The translations under genes and the position numbers were made by a program. From the IMG/VR virus record IMGVR_UViG_3300005253_002057, positions 24,158 through 88,157 of that record: a stretch of 64,000 bases of DNA. One strand, written 5' to 3'. Numbering within the stretch: the stretch's first letter is position 1; every line of letters begins with the position of its first letter. This DNA comes from a virus. Positions 33,789-41,520 of the stretch are shown one piece after another. The notes under the pieces were generated by a model, which was not told the DNA's origin, made no database searches, and worked only from the letters and a program-made list of their open reading frames with translations.

Positions 33789-34175
33789 ATGGCTCATCAA
33801 CCCTTAAATTTACTTGATAGAGAAGTAGCTGAAACCTTTTTTGACATAGCCCAAGGACAGGAAGTTGAAATAGATTCAGTATCAAGAGAGATAGCTGACA
33901 TACTTGGCATAACTAAAGGAGAAGCGACTAGATCTATTTCAAGACTAGTAAATGCAAAGATACTCACAGTCTTTGGAGTAGTAGGAATGGTAATGGTATC
34001 AGCAGCTGGTACAGCAAATGTACTAAGTATTCCTACCAAGGAGTTTGACCAAATAGAAATAAGTAAGATGAGAATTCTAGGCAGCATGAAAGAGGGAAGG
34101 GCGCCTAGAATTGCTAAGGGAAACAAAGGAAACTTTACTGAGTTAACTGACCCTAGTACAGGATATAGGCAGTAA
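33789..34175 (+). CDS. HTH-like protein (128 aa)
   Basis: Residues 30-60 (SVSREIADILGITKGEATRS then ISRLVNAKILTVFG) look like a winged helix-turn-helix. A short hydrophobic segment VVGMVMVSAAGTANV and a basic C-terminal tail follow. A DNA-binding or architectural role is plausible. Confidence 0.5.
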   Translation: MAHQPLNLLDREVAETFFDIAQGQEVEIDSVSREIADILGITKGEATRSISRLVNAKILTVFGVVGMVMVSAAGTANVLSIPTKEFDQIEISKMRILGSMKEGRAPRIAKGNKGNFTELTDPSTGYRQ

Positions 34176-34176
34176 T

Positions 34177-34479
34177 ATGACATCACAAAGAATAGTATCT
34201 AGAGAAGAAGCCATTATAATAGTAGCAGAAGAACTAGAGTTAGATCCTGATAGACTATTCTTTTTCGGAGCCCTACAAAGCCCTGGACAATATGCTAGAA
34301 TAGTAACAGATGGAGTAGCAGCTAGTAGAAGTAAAGGCTTTGATGCAGATAGTAGGGCAACTGCTTTCATAAATCGGGCCTTATTTTCATTAACCAATAA
34401 CAACCCAGTAGACTTAAGTAAGCAAGAAGTAGGAGAAGCAAGAAGAAGGGCCAAGGCTAGAATAACTTTTCCAGAATAA
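34177..34479 (+). CDS. small unknown protein (100 aa)
   Basis: Helical, with EEAIIIVAEELELDPDRLFF near the start and a basic end (ARRRAKARI). No family recognised. The 69 bases after it contain only a 10-codon frame (34506-34538). Confidence 0.5.
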   Translation: MTSQRIVSREEAIIIVAEELELDPDRLFFFGALQSPGQYARIVTDGVAASRSKGFDADSRATAFINRALFSLTNNNPVDLSKQEVGEARRRAKARITFPE

Positions 34480-34548
34480 GAAGTACAAAAGAAAAGAGCG
34501 GTAACATGGTAATAGCCAGAAAAGAAAAAGTGAGCTAGGTCTCCAGTA

Positions 34549-34980
34549 ATGGCAGAACCTAAATTAAAACTTACCCCTGAAGCTAGTCACTTTAATAGAG
34601 TGATGCGTAACAAATTTGGGTGGGTGCCAGGAAGTCCCCCAGATACTATCCCTAAGGCTGTACTAGAGCAAATGATGACTGTAAATGCTATGAGAGGAGC
34701 TAGCTTTGGCTCCTCAGGAGTAACTGAAGCAGAGATAAGAAAATCTATTAGATCTATAGCTGAAGAAATGAGGGAAGCAAGACCTCTAGACACAAACATC
34801 TTTGAAGGTCTATTAAAAGAAGGCCAACTTAGAAGAGTATTAAGGCTACTCTTTGAGCAAGGAATTATTGAAGGTGCTGATTCTGAGGACGATGATGAAT
34901 TAGAGGCTAGAAATGAAAGAGCCTCTAGTAGAATGCCTCAATCAATGAGGGCTGAGCTAAAGGACATTAGAGGCTTCTAG
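34549..34980 (+). CDS. small winged-helix-like protein with acidic tail (143 aa)
   Basis: Helical body with a segment LRRVLRLLFEQGIIEGADSE, the clearest form of the local shared motif, followed by an acidic then basic tail. Similar endings occur at 34980, 35930 and 36532. Stop overlaps the next GTG. Confidence 0.55.
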   Translation: MAEPKLKLTPEASHFNRVMRNKFGWVPGSPPDTIPKAVLEQMMTVNAMRGASFGSSGVTEAEIRKSIRSIAEEMREARPLDTNIFEGLLKEGQLRRVLRLLFEQGIIEGADSEDDDELEARNERASSRMPQSMRAELKDIRGF

Positions 34981-35312
34981 TGGCTCAAGCATTTAGATTA
35001 AATCAGGTGCAAGGGAAAAAGCTATTTAATAGTCTATCCAGTAGGCAGAAAGTACTAGTAAATATAATAGCTAATCTTGAAGTAAATAGAGGGTCACCTT
35101 CTTCCCTAGAAGATATAGCAGATACAATAGATGCTTCTAATATAATTCTCAATACTGAAAGTCCTATGCTAGGAGTTACAAGAAGAAAAGATCCATCAGC
35201 CCCTAGATTCTCTATAGAAGTAGAGGAACTAACAGATGTATCAGTACTAAGAAGAGAACTAAAAGGGCTATTCGAAGCTAGAGTACTAGATCAAGTAGAA
35301 AACGATGGCTAA
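34980..35312 (+). CDS. small winged-helix-like protein (110 aa)
   Basis: GTG start overlapping the previous TAG. Helices LFNSLSSRQKVLVNIIANLE and LEDIADTIDAS are followed by a strand, then LRRELKGLFEARVLDQVE. This repeats the family ending. Overlaps the next gene by 8 bases. Confidence 0.55.
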   Translation: MAQAFRLNQVQGKKLFNSLSSRQKVLVNIIANLEVNRGSPSSLEDIADTIDASNIILNTESPMLGVTRRKDPSAPRFSIEVEELTDVSVLRRELKGLFEARVLDQVENDG

Positions 35313-35556
35313 AAGAAAAAGAAAACGTCCTCCCTTAAACATAACTGCCGAAAGAGCCCTCGATGAAGGTATCAAGTTTACTAAGAATGTTGTAGACTAT
35401 AGACAAGCAGGAAGATCAAGAAGACGTTGCTACAACTGCATATATTTTGAAGAAGGACCTAACAGAAGCGCTGTTGGTACTTGCGAAGTAGTAGAAGGAC
35501 CGATAAAGGGCTACATGGTAAGCGATATCTTTGAAGCAAGACAGGAGTTGATGTAA
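35305..35556 (+). CDS. small cysteine-containing protein (83 aa)
   Basis: Basic N terminus (AKRKRKRPP) and a motif CYNCIYFEEG-x-CEVVEGPIKGYM (about residues 42-70). The arrangement CxxCxYF-x-C recalls small HiPIP-like or zinc-binding phage proteins, but only three cysteines are present. Function unknown. Confidence 0.5.
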   Translation: MAKRKRKRPPLNITAERALDEGIKFTKNVVDYRQAGRSRRRCYNCIYFEEGPNRSAVGTCEVVEGPIKGYMVSDIFEARQELM

Positions 35557-35714
35557 TGGCTTCCCTTGAACTAGAACCTGTTCAAGTAGGTATTATACTA
35601 GAAGTACTAGAGCAGAGCCTACAGTCTAATAAAGTTAAAAGACAGCTTGGTACCCACTTCTTTGCAATGATTCCAGAGTTAATAGCTAATATAAAGACTC
35701 AGTCTAGGCAGTAA
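35556..35714 (+). CDS. small helical protein (52 aa)
   Basis: The ATG overlaps the previous TAA (TAATG). Helical segments PVQVGIILEVLEQSLQSN and HFFAMIPELIANIKTQ. No family recognised. It fills the gap between two overlapping neighbours and matches their spacing, which supports its being real. Confidence 0.5.
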   Translation: MASLELEPVQVGIILEVLEQSLQSNKVKRQLGTHFFAMIPELIANIKTQSRQ

Positions 35715-35717
35715 CTA

Positions 35718-35930
35718 ATGGCCAAAAAATCATTTCTTACCATTGCTAAAGAACAAGGAAAGGCTACGTTCTCCATCAGAGGAAGTAAAGCAGCTAAGAG
35801 TATAGCAAAGAAAAGACCCTCTGTAAATCTTAGGGATAATCGCTTTCTTAGAAGTATGGGGGAAGGATTCATAGACGTCTTCAGTGGAAAGAGCAGGGAC
35901 AGAACCAAGAAAAGGCTTGTAAGAAAGTAG
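35718..35930 (+). CDS. small basic protein (70 aa)
   Basis: Lys/Arg-rich throughout (KSIAKKRPSVNLRDNRFLRS, tail DRTKKRLVRK). A likely DNA-binding or virion core protein. Stop overlaps the next GTG. Confidence 0.55.
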   Translation: MAKKSFLTIAKEQGKATFSIRGSKAAKSIAKKRPSVNLRDNRFLRSMGEGFIDVFSGKSRDRTKKRLVRK

Positions 35931-36313
35931 TGTCTAAGAAATTTAGATTAACAGAGAGTGGCTTAGATGCAGCTAGCGATTTAGCCATAAGATTTGATAA
36001 CTTTCTAAAGGCTGGAAAACACGCAAATATTCTAAATGCTACTCAAGAAGATCAAGACATGGTAGGACTAGCCGCTCTACTAGCTACAATAGAAGTAAAA
36101 GACCCCGAAACTTCGTCTGATAGAGGATTAACTTTTAGAACTATAATTAGATCTATGGGAGCAGATTCAAAGATCTCGTTATGGAAAGAAAATGATATAC
36201 GAAGATTCATGAGGCTAGCCGCAGAGGCTGGCTGGCTAGTGGAATCAGATGATGATGAAGATTTAGCCCCTAGACCAAGAAGAAGATCAGGCAGAAGGTT
36301 GTTTACAAGATGA
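35930..36313 (+). CDS. small winged-helix-like protein (127 aa)
   Basis: Starts FRLTESGLDAASD and contains IRRFMRLAAEAGWLVESDDDE, the shared ending, then an Arg-rich tail RPRRRSGRRLFTR. The acidic-then-basic tail suggests it binds nucleic acid or other basic proteins of this block. Confidence 0.55.
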   Translation: MSKKFRLTESGLDAASDLAIRFDNFLKAGKHANILNATQEDQDMVGLAALLATIEVKDPETSSDRGLTFRTIIRSMGADSKISLWKENDIRRFMRLAAEAGWLVESDDDEDLAPRPRRRSGRRLFTR

Positions 36314-36516
36314 TGGGAAGAAGTCCTAAAAGACGTACAAAAAGAAAGTCCATGAGACCCAAGAAGCTTAGCATGAAAAATGCCTTCAAGGGAATCAGAA
36401 CTGTAGGAGCACCTTCTGGTAGGGCAATGAAGAGAGTAGGAGATGCTATGGCGGCTGGTACTAGAATAAGAAAAAAGAAGGGCTCCAAGATGATGAAGAC
36501 TCCTAGGTTCATATAG
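36310..36516 (+). CDS. very basic small protein (68 aa)
   Basis: About 40 percent Lys, Arg and Met (GRSPKRRTKRKSMRPKK, RIRKKKGSKMMK). Histone-tail-like composition; probably condenses the viral genome. It overlaps the previous stop. Confidence 0.55.
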   Translation: MMGRSPKRRTKRKSMRPKKLSMKNAFKGIRTVGAPSGRAMKRVGDAMAAGTRIRKKKGSKMMKTPRFI

Positions 36517-36531
36517 AAAGGATTATCTAAG

Positions 36532-36765
36532 ATGAAATTCTATCGACTAACTGGAAAAACAGAGACTAAGAGCCCTACAGATCCTGGAGTAGCTGCAGTA
36601 GTAGGGGCAGTAATAGCTGATGGACTGGCTCACGGAGAAGACAGTGTAAGCTTCAGTGATGTCTCTAAACAGCTGCGACACCATGATCTTAGCGACACTG
36701 AAATAAGAAGGCTACTAAATCTAGCTGACAAGCAAGGTTTTATCTATGAAGACGACAATGATTAG
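36532..36765 (+). CDS. small winged-helix-like protein (77 aa)
   Basis: Helix AAVVGAVIADGLAHG, then SFSDVSKQLRHHDLSDTEIR and IRRLLNLADKQGFIYEDDND. This is the most compact version of the winged-helix-like pattern in the block. The upstream AAAGGA may serve as Shine-Dalgarno. Confidence 0.55.
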   Translation: MKFYRLTGKTETKSPTDPGVAAVVGAVIADGLAHGEDSVSFSDVSKQLRHHDLSDTEIRRLLNLADKQGFIYEDDND

Positions 36766-36774
36766 GTTAATCTA

Positions 36775-37032
36775 ATGCCAGAAGTTACGGCAGAAGTTTT
36801 CTACAGAGGAACAATAAATCAGGAAAAAGATAACCAGCTTCTAGCCATAGCCAAACGCTTCAGTGGGGAATGGATAGGGTCTGGAGTTGACACCCCTATG
36901 AAAGGAAAGCAACAAGACAGGAACAATCAGTTTGAGTTCCCTTCTAGAGGTAGGGCCTTAGGATTCTTTAAGGCTGTAAGAAAGAAAATAAAAGGCATAG
37001 GAAAAATGTTCGTAAGGAAAGATAATGGCTGA
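36775..37032 (+). CDS. small alpha/beta protein with basic C terminus (85 aa)
   Basis: Strand-helix pattern EVFYRGTINQEKDNQLLAIA, then NQFEFPSRGRALGFFKAVRK and basic KKIKGIGKMFVRK. Weakly similar to the protein at 32704. Overlaps the next gene by 8 bases. Confidence 0.5.
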   Translation: MPEVTAEVFYRGTINQEKDNQLLAIAKRFSGEWIGSGVDTPMKGKQQDRNNQFEFPSRGRALGFFKAVRKKIKGIGKMFVRKDNG

Positions 37033-37237
37033 GCCAGTATTTAGACTAGCCACAGAAGTGGACGTAGGAAACGTTCAAGGTAACATAAAGTCTGTTGACT
37101 TTGAGTCAATAAATAGGCTAGAGAATGCCTTCGGACGAGAAGCTTTCACGTTAACCGAAGCCTTAGATATGACTGGGGATAGACAGTCTATAAGAAGGCT
37201 TAGAAACGTAAGGCTTATAATTTCTGCTGAGAAGTGA
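37025..37237 (+). CDS. small winged-helix-like protein (70 aa)
   Basis: HTH-like AFTLTEALDMTGDRQSIRRL followed by RNVRLIISAEK. It has the same order as the protein at 32940 (two helices then a short terminal strand), and the two may be paralogs. Confidence 0.5.
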   Translation: MAEPVFRLATEVDVGNVQGNIKSVDFESINRLENAFGREAFTLTEALDMTGDRQSIRRLRNVRLIISAEK

Positions 37238-37238
37238 A

Positions 37239-37886
37239 ATGGGAAGAAAAAGAAAGCCCCCATCACCTGTAGAAGAAGAAGTACTAAGAAGAGAAAGATT
37301 TAGAGAAATAAAGGCTCTAAAAGCAAAGCTTTCTCGTCTAGTAACTAAGGAAGATAGAGTAGACTTTCTAGATGATACTCTTAGAGAGGTACTTAAGGGA
37401 GCTACACCTGACGATGACGTACAGGTACTTCAAATAGTGGCAAAAGAATTTAGATTACTTCCTGAGCTAAGTGAGTTAGTATCTAGATTTGACAGAGAGG
37501 CACAAAGATTAGTAAGGACTGGAAACCTCACTATACTAGAAGGAGTAAGGGAAGGAGAACTTAGACCTGAACCTTTAACTTCTTCTCAGACAAAGACTAG
37601 AGCCCAAGCTTTAGAAGACAGAAAAGCGTTCTTGCGTAGGTTACAGGAAAATCCTAGACTCAAGAGAGAGTTAGCCGAAGCTGCAGGGGCACCTAAAGTA
37701 GATATAGACAATCCTGTATCTGATATAGCAAGAATAATGACTGAGAGAAGAATAATAGAAGAACTAAGAAAGAAAGAAAAAAGACCTGTAGGTCCACTAA
37801 CTGGAGTAGATGTGGAAGGAATAAAAGAAAGGGTAAGAAAACTAAGAGGTCTAAGAACATTTAGAAAGGGACCTTTCGATAAGTAA
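37239..37886 (+). CDS. charged helical protein with NPRLKR motif (215 aa)
   Basis: Highly charged, mostly helical and probably coiled coil, with basic ends. RRLQENPRLKRELAEAAG (about residues 129-146) repeats the motif at the end of the protein at 32148. The gene is followed by a promoter, so it probably closes a transcription unit. Confidence 0.55.
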   Translation: MGRKRKPPSPVEEEVLRRERFREIKALKAKLSRLVTKEDRVDFLDDTLREVLKGATPDDDVQVLQIVAKEFRLLPELSELVSRFDREAQRLVRTGNLTILEGVREGELRPEPLTSSQTKTRAQALEDRKAFLRRLQENPRLKRELAEAAGAPKVDIDNPVSDIARIMTERRIIEELRKKEKRPVGPLTGVDVEGIKERVRKLRGLRTFRKGPFDK

Positions 37887-37887
37887 C

Positions 37888-37916
37888 TTGACATTATCAT
37901 CAAGATGATGTATAAT
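37888..37916 (+). promoter_or_regulatory. sigma70-type promoter, leaderless start
   Basis: TTGACA (37888-37893), a 17-bp spacer and TATAAT (37911-37916). The ATG at 37923 is where transcription should start. The context AACTTGACATTA and ATGATGTATAAT is nearly identical to the promoter at 50917. Confidence 0.85.
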
Positions 37917-37922
37917 GTAATT

Positions 37923-38195
37923 ATGAACATTTTCACATCCGTAAGCAAAATAGAATCAGCCACAGGGCTATGGAATGAGGTAAGAAATTCTAGTAAGTGG
38001 TACAGCTTTATAGTACTAGGGGAAGAAACCACAGCATTTTCTCAAACCATAAAATATTCCCCTCTAGTAAGATTGGAGTTTAGTTGTGAGGCTGCAGATC
38101 TAACCAGCATCATAGTAAGCAAACAGCTAGGAAGTCAAATAGACTGTGAGCTGTATGCAAAACGTCTATTGTATCATTACACCAGAAAAGACTAG
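37923..38195 (+). CDS. unknown protein behind a strong promoter (90 aa)
   Basis: Upstream in-frame ATGs lie inside the -10 element, so the start must be 37923, giving a leaderless mRNA. Mixed alpha/beta sequence with two Cys and a basic end. No family recognised. Being first in a transcript, it may be made early. Confidence 0.6.
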   Translation: MNIFTSVSKIESATGLWNEVRNSSKWYSFIVLGEETTAFSQTIKYSPLVRLEFSCEAADLTSIIVSKQLGSQIDCELYAKRLLYHYTRKD

Positions 38196-38206
38196 GAGGA
38201 GAAGAT

Positions 38207-38434
38207 ATGGCCAAGCTCAAGAGAAATACACTAGCACGACCAGCCCCTAACTCTGTAGTGGGAAGCTCCTTCAGAGCAGCAGGCAATGCTCTTCAGCCCA
38301 AGAAAATGAAGACTGGGACCGGCTCCAATAGGGGCTCCTTAACCAAAGCAAACAAATTAATAGTGAACTCCTTCGGAAACGCTGGAAAGCATGCTTTCAA
38401 GCCTGTTAAAAAGGTTAAGATGGGAAGAAAGTAG
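38207..38434 (+). CDS. small basic protein (75 aa)
   Basis: ATG behind AGGAGGAG. Rich in Lys, Asn, Gly and Ser (NALQPKKMKTGTGSNRGSLT, tail KPVKKVKMGRK). Grouped with the other basic, probably genome-binding peptides. Confidence 0.55.
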   Translation: MAKLKRNTLARPAPNSVVGSSFRAAGNALQPKKMKTGTGSNRGSLTKANKLIVNSFGNAGKHAFKPVKKVKMGRK

Positions 38435-38438
38435 TGCT

Positions 38439-38963
38439 ATGGCCCAGCTACTAAGAGGAAGTCCCAGTAATAAAGGCTTTGCCTCAGTACAACCCTTCTT
38501 CCCCACAGAAGGATCTGGAGATCGCTTTGCTCAATGGGCTGTAGAAGTATCTGACTTTCTAATAGCATCAGGGGCACAAGAATTAGGGCAAGTAAGATCT
38601 GGTAAGACTATAGAGTCTTCCTTTGACTTTCAAGGGGGACTAATTAAAATAAAGGCTAGTCTTCCAGAAGCTGAGGCAGAGTTTGCTGAAGTTCTAATAG
38701 CTACTAAGCATCCAAACAAGAGAGCAGTGGCTGAAAGATTAGCCTCTCTTGCCAACCCTGCTAGCGCACTCACTACTACTAGTACAGAAGCCATACCTCT
38801 TCCAGCTACTAATCTAGAGCCTACCTTAGATGAACTAGAGACTGATATAGATTCTCAAGAGTTAGAACTAGAACCCGCACAAGCAGGTCCTACTAGAAGA
38901 GGGTTCTTCAGTCTTTCAGGCTTTAGTAGCGGAAGGGGATTTAGCGTTGCTCCGAGACAGTAG
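38439..38963 (+). CDS. unknown protein (174 aa)
   Basis: The ATG at 38439 is used because the longer frame would overlap the previous gene. An alpha/beta N-terminal domain (about residues 1-105) is followed by a Thr/Pro/Glu-rich linker and a Gly/Phe/Arg tail. No family recognised. Confidence 0.5.
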   Translation: MAQLLRGSPSNKGFASVQPFFPTEGSGDRFAQWAVEVSDFLIASGAQELGQVRSGKTIESSFDFQGGLIKIKASLPEAEAEFAEVLIATKHPNKRAVAERLASLANPASALTTTSTEAIPLPATNLEPTLDELETDIDSQELELEPAQAGPTRRGFFSLSGFSSGRGFSVAPRQ

Positions 38964-38973
38964 GGTCTTCTAA

Positions 38974-39171
38974 GTGCGTCACTGCAACAACAAAGACTGT
39001 AGACACATATTCGCAAAACCCAATATAGTACTAGACAAGCTATCCGTAGCCATACGTGGTCCTGTCCCCTTAGAAGATTCTACTGCCGAACTAGAACTCT
39101 TACCTAAAGATAAACAGCAATTTTGCTCCTCTAGATGCCTAATAACTGAGCTAGAAAGGGCTATATGTTAG
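38974..39171 (+). CDS. small zinc-ribbon-like protein (65 aa)
   Basis: C-x4-C near the N terminus (HCNNKDC) and CSSRC near the C terminus make a plausible four-Cys zinc site with a long loop between. GTG start. It overlaps the TSCPD gene by 7 bases. Confidence 0.5.
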   Translation: MRHCNNKDCRHIFAKPNIVLDKLSVAIRGPVPLEDSTAELELLPKDKQQFCSSRCLITELERAIC

Positions 39172-39500
39172 AACTGCCTAGGCTAATGAGGGGGGAAACT
39201 ACAGTAGAAAGAACCGGACACGGTAATGCTTATATAGTAGTATCCTTTATAGATAAAAGTAACTACCCTATAAAAATACATTGCTATATGGGAAAGACTA
39301 GTTCCTGCGATAGAGCTAATTCTGAGGCTATATCAATAATAGTAAGTATTCTACTACAGAATAAAGCTGACCCTAGTGAAATACTAGCCCACTTAGTAGG
39401 TATAGAGTGCTGTCCAGTAGCTGGAGGGGCTAAGTCAGTTCCAGATGCTATGGGTAGAGTACTAAGGAAATACTTACAGCCTTTTATAGACAAGCAGTAA
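39165..39500 (+). CDS. stand-alone TSCPD-domain protein
   Basis: The 111-residue product matches the TSCPD domain usually found at the C terminus of B12-dependent (class II) ribonucleotide reductase. Visible elements are GNAYIVVSF, GKTSSCDRANSEAISIIVS, DPSEILAHLVGIECC and VPDAMGRVL. No reductase core is present in the window. Stand-alone TSCPD proteins occur in some genomes with unknown role; here it could bind nucleotides or regulate a host or distant viral reductase. Confidence 0.75.
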   Translation: MLELPRLMRGETTVERTGHGNAYIVVSFIDKSNYPIKIHCYMGKTSSCDRANSEAISIIVSILLQNKADPSEILAHLVGIECCPVAGGAKSVPDAMGRVLRKYLQPFIDKQ

Positions 39501-39504
39501 GATA

Positions 39505-40377
39505 ATGAATATTCTTCTGGAAGACAACGAAGTAAGTAACAGTGTAGTTTCTTTTCTACGACAACAAGGCTACACTGTATTCAATAAGCTTCCTAAAGCT
39601 ACTAGACTAGACTATGCTATATCTACTAATGGAATAAGTACTCTATACAAATGGAGTCCTAGAAGAAACTTATTCAAGAAGACACCTATAGCTAACAAGA
39701 TAATACTTTGGCAAACTAAAGAACTAATAAAGAATATAAGCAAGTTGGATAAGTTAGATGATGTATGGTACATAACTCATCCAGCTCAACTAGAAGGAGT
39801 TTTACCCCTATCTCCTAAAGTATTACCCTTACTTCTAAAGGATCTACCTGCTGTATCTATAGGAGATGAAGAGAAAAGGCTAAGAAAAGTAATAGTAATA
39901 GGTGAAGAGCGAAGTAAGCATATACAGATGACTAAAGATGCTTGTCAAAGCATTGATGTAGACTTTGAAATCTTCGACCCTATAAAAAGGGCAAGAAGCT
40001 GGGGATTAGGTGAAGAACAAGTGGCTAGAGAGTTACAAGAACTACTGTCCATAGCTGCTATATCTGTGGCCCTATACTCCCCTAATGAAGATAAGAGCTT
40101 TTACTACTCGGATCCAAAAAGAATAAAACAATCCCTAGCCTTTGGAGTGCCAGTAATAACCACTCCTATACCACCTATATGGGAAGAAATAGAGCAATTC
40201 TCAGCTGGAGTAGTTATAAAAGACTTTTATCTTGATTCCTTAAAACTTGCTCTTGAAGTAGTACTAGATAATTGGCAAGTAATGGCCATAAATGCCAGAA
40301 CCTTGGCAGAAAAATATGTAGTATCCTCAGACTGGATAAATCTAATGGAGGAAGTAGAGAGAGTTGAATCAAACTAG
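39505..40377 (+). CDS. GT4-like glycosyltransferase, paralog 1
   Basis: A 290-residue protein. The C-terminal half contains SVALYSPNEDKSFYYSDPKR then GVPVITTPIPPIWEEI, the donor-binding region shared with the proteins at 42594 and 58757. The N-terminal half is shorter and divergent. Predicted to transfer a sugar to a lipid-linked surface glycan. It overlaps the following dehydrogenase by 14 bases. Confidence 0.65.
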   Translation: MNILLEDNEVSNSVVSFLRQQGYTVFNKLPKATRLDYAISTNGISTLYKWSPRRNLFKKTPIANKIILWQTKELIKNISKLDKLDDVWYITHPAQLEGVLPLSPKVLPLLLKDLPAVSIGDEEKRLRKVIVIGEERSKHIQMTKDACQSIDVDFEIFDPIKRARSWGLGEEQVARELQELLSIAAISVALYSPNEDKSFYYSDPKRIKQSLAFGVPVITTPIPPIWEEIEQFSAGVVIKDFYLDSLKLALEVVLDNWQVMAINARTLAEKYVVSSDWINLMEEVERVESN

Positions 40378-41518
40378 CATAGGAGTAATAGGACTAGGTA
40401 GACTAGGACTTCCAGTAGCATCTTTGCTAAGTAGATATTATCCAACTGTAGGGCTAGATATAGATCAAGCAAAGATAGACTCACTTAACAAGGGTACATT
40501 CACAACCAGTGAGCCTAACTGTACTACTTCTGGGGCAGCCTACTATACTACAGACTACGATAGCTTAGTATCCTCTTCAGATATAGTAGTGGTCTGTGTT
40601 AATACTCCTACAGATGCAAATGGCAACATGGACTCTACTCAGTTAAAAGAATGCTTCAAAAGTCTAGACAAGGCACTGGCTAGTACTAGCAAGAATATAA
40701 AGATACTAGTGCTTAGCACTCTAATGCCAGAACATGGAGAATGGCTAGCCTCCTTCTTCTCCGAGCGCAAGTGGCCTCCCCAGATAGTAATTAATCCAGT
40801 CTGGATTGCTATAGGTAGCGTAATAAAAGATCTGCAGAATCCTCCAATGCAAGTATACGGAGGTGATTCAGATAAGCCAATTCTATGGGCTATAAAGTTA
40901 TGGGCAGATATTCCGTCAGTTGAGTATCATACGCCTATAATAACTGACACACGTACAGCAAGTTTCTTAAAGCTAGCCCATAACGCTTGGTGTACTATGA
41001 AGATGTCATTTATAGGAGAGCTGGGGGACAAAGCAGCGCAGTTAGGAATAGACATAAATACCACGTCAGAGTTCTTCAGGCGAGGGGGAGAGAGGCCTGG
41101 AGCGTTCTGGCAGTATGGACCTTCATTCGGAGGACCTTGTTTTCCCAGAGACTTAGACTTCTTCAACCAATTCACTGACTCAGGTCTAGGCAGGCGAGTA
41201 CAGCTAATAAATTTTAGTAGACTACATAACATAGCTGCACAAGTTAAGTCTAAGAACACAGTTCTTATAGTAGGTAAGACCTATAAAGAGGGAGTAGACA
41301 TAACTGAGTCTTCTATATCACTTAAGCTGGAGCAGCTACTACTGAAAAAGAGCTGTGTAGTAGACTTTCTAGATGAAGATCTTAATGAACTACCTGGCTC
41401 AGACGTATCAGCCTACGATACAGTAATAGTACTTCATAGAGGATACGATAGACTAATATCCGAAGCCAGAGAGACTAGCAATCTACAAGTAATAGACTTA
41501 TGGTCAACCAAGGAGTAG
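40364..41518 (+). CDS. UDP-glucose/GDP-mannose dehydrogenase family enzyme
   Basis: A 384-residue NAD-dependent sugar-nucleotide 6-dehydrogenase. The Rossmann motif GLGRLG is at 10-15, CVNTPTD near 78-84, and the catalytic cysteine C259 sits in GPSFGGPCFPRD. It would make a UDP-uronic acid or similar for the glycan. The sequence is divergent from textbook Ugd; the second copy at 54738 is closer to the WecC/WbpA type. Start overlaps the preceding gene. Confidence 0.8.
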   Translation: MNQTSIGVIGLGRLGLPVASLLSRYYPTVGLDIDQAKIDSLNKGTFTTSEPNCTTSGAAYYTTDYDSLVSSSDIVVVCVNTPTDANGNMDSTQLKECFKSLDKALASTSKNIKILVLSTLMPEHGEWLASFFSERKWPPQIVINPVWIAIGSVIKDLQNPPMQVYGGDSDKPILWAIKLWADIPSVEYHTPIITDTRTASFLKLAHNAWCTMKMSFIGELGDKAAQLGIDINTTSEFFRRGGERPGAFWQYGPSFGGPCFPRDLDFFNQFTDSGLGRRVQLINFSRLHNIAAQVKSKNTVLIVGKTYKEGVDITESSISLKLEQLLLKKSCVVDFLDEDLNELPGSDVSAYDTVIVLHRGYDRLISEARETSNLQVIDLWSTKE

Positions 41519-41520
41519 TA

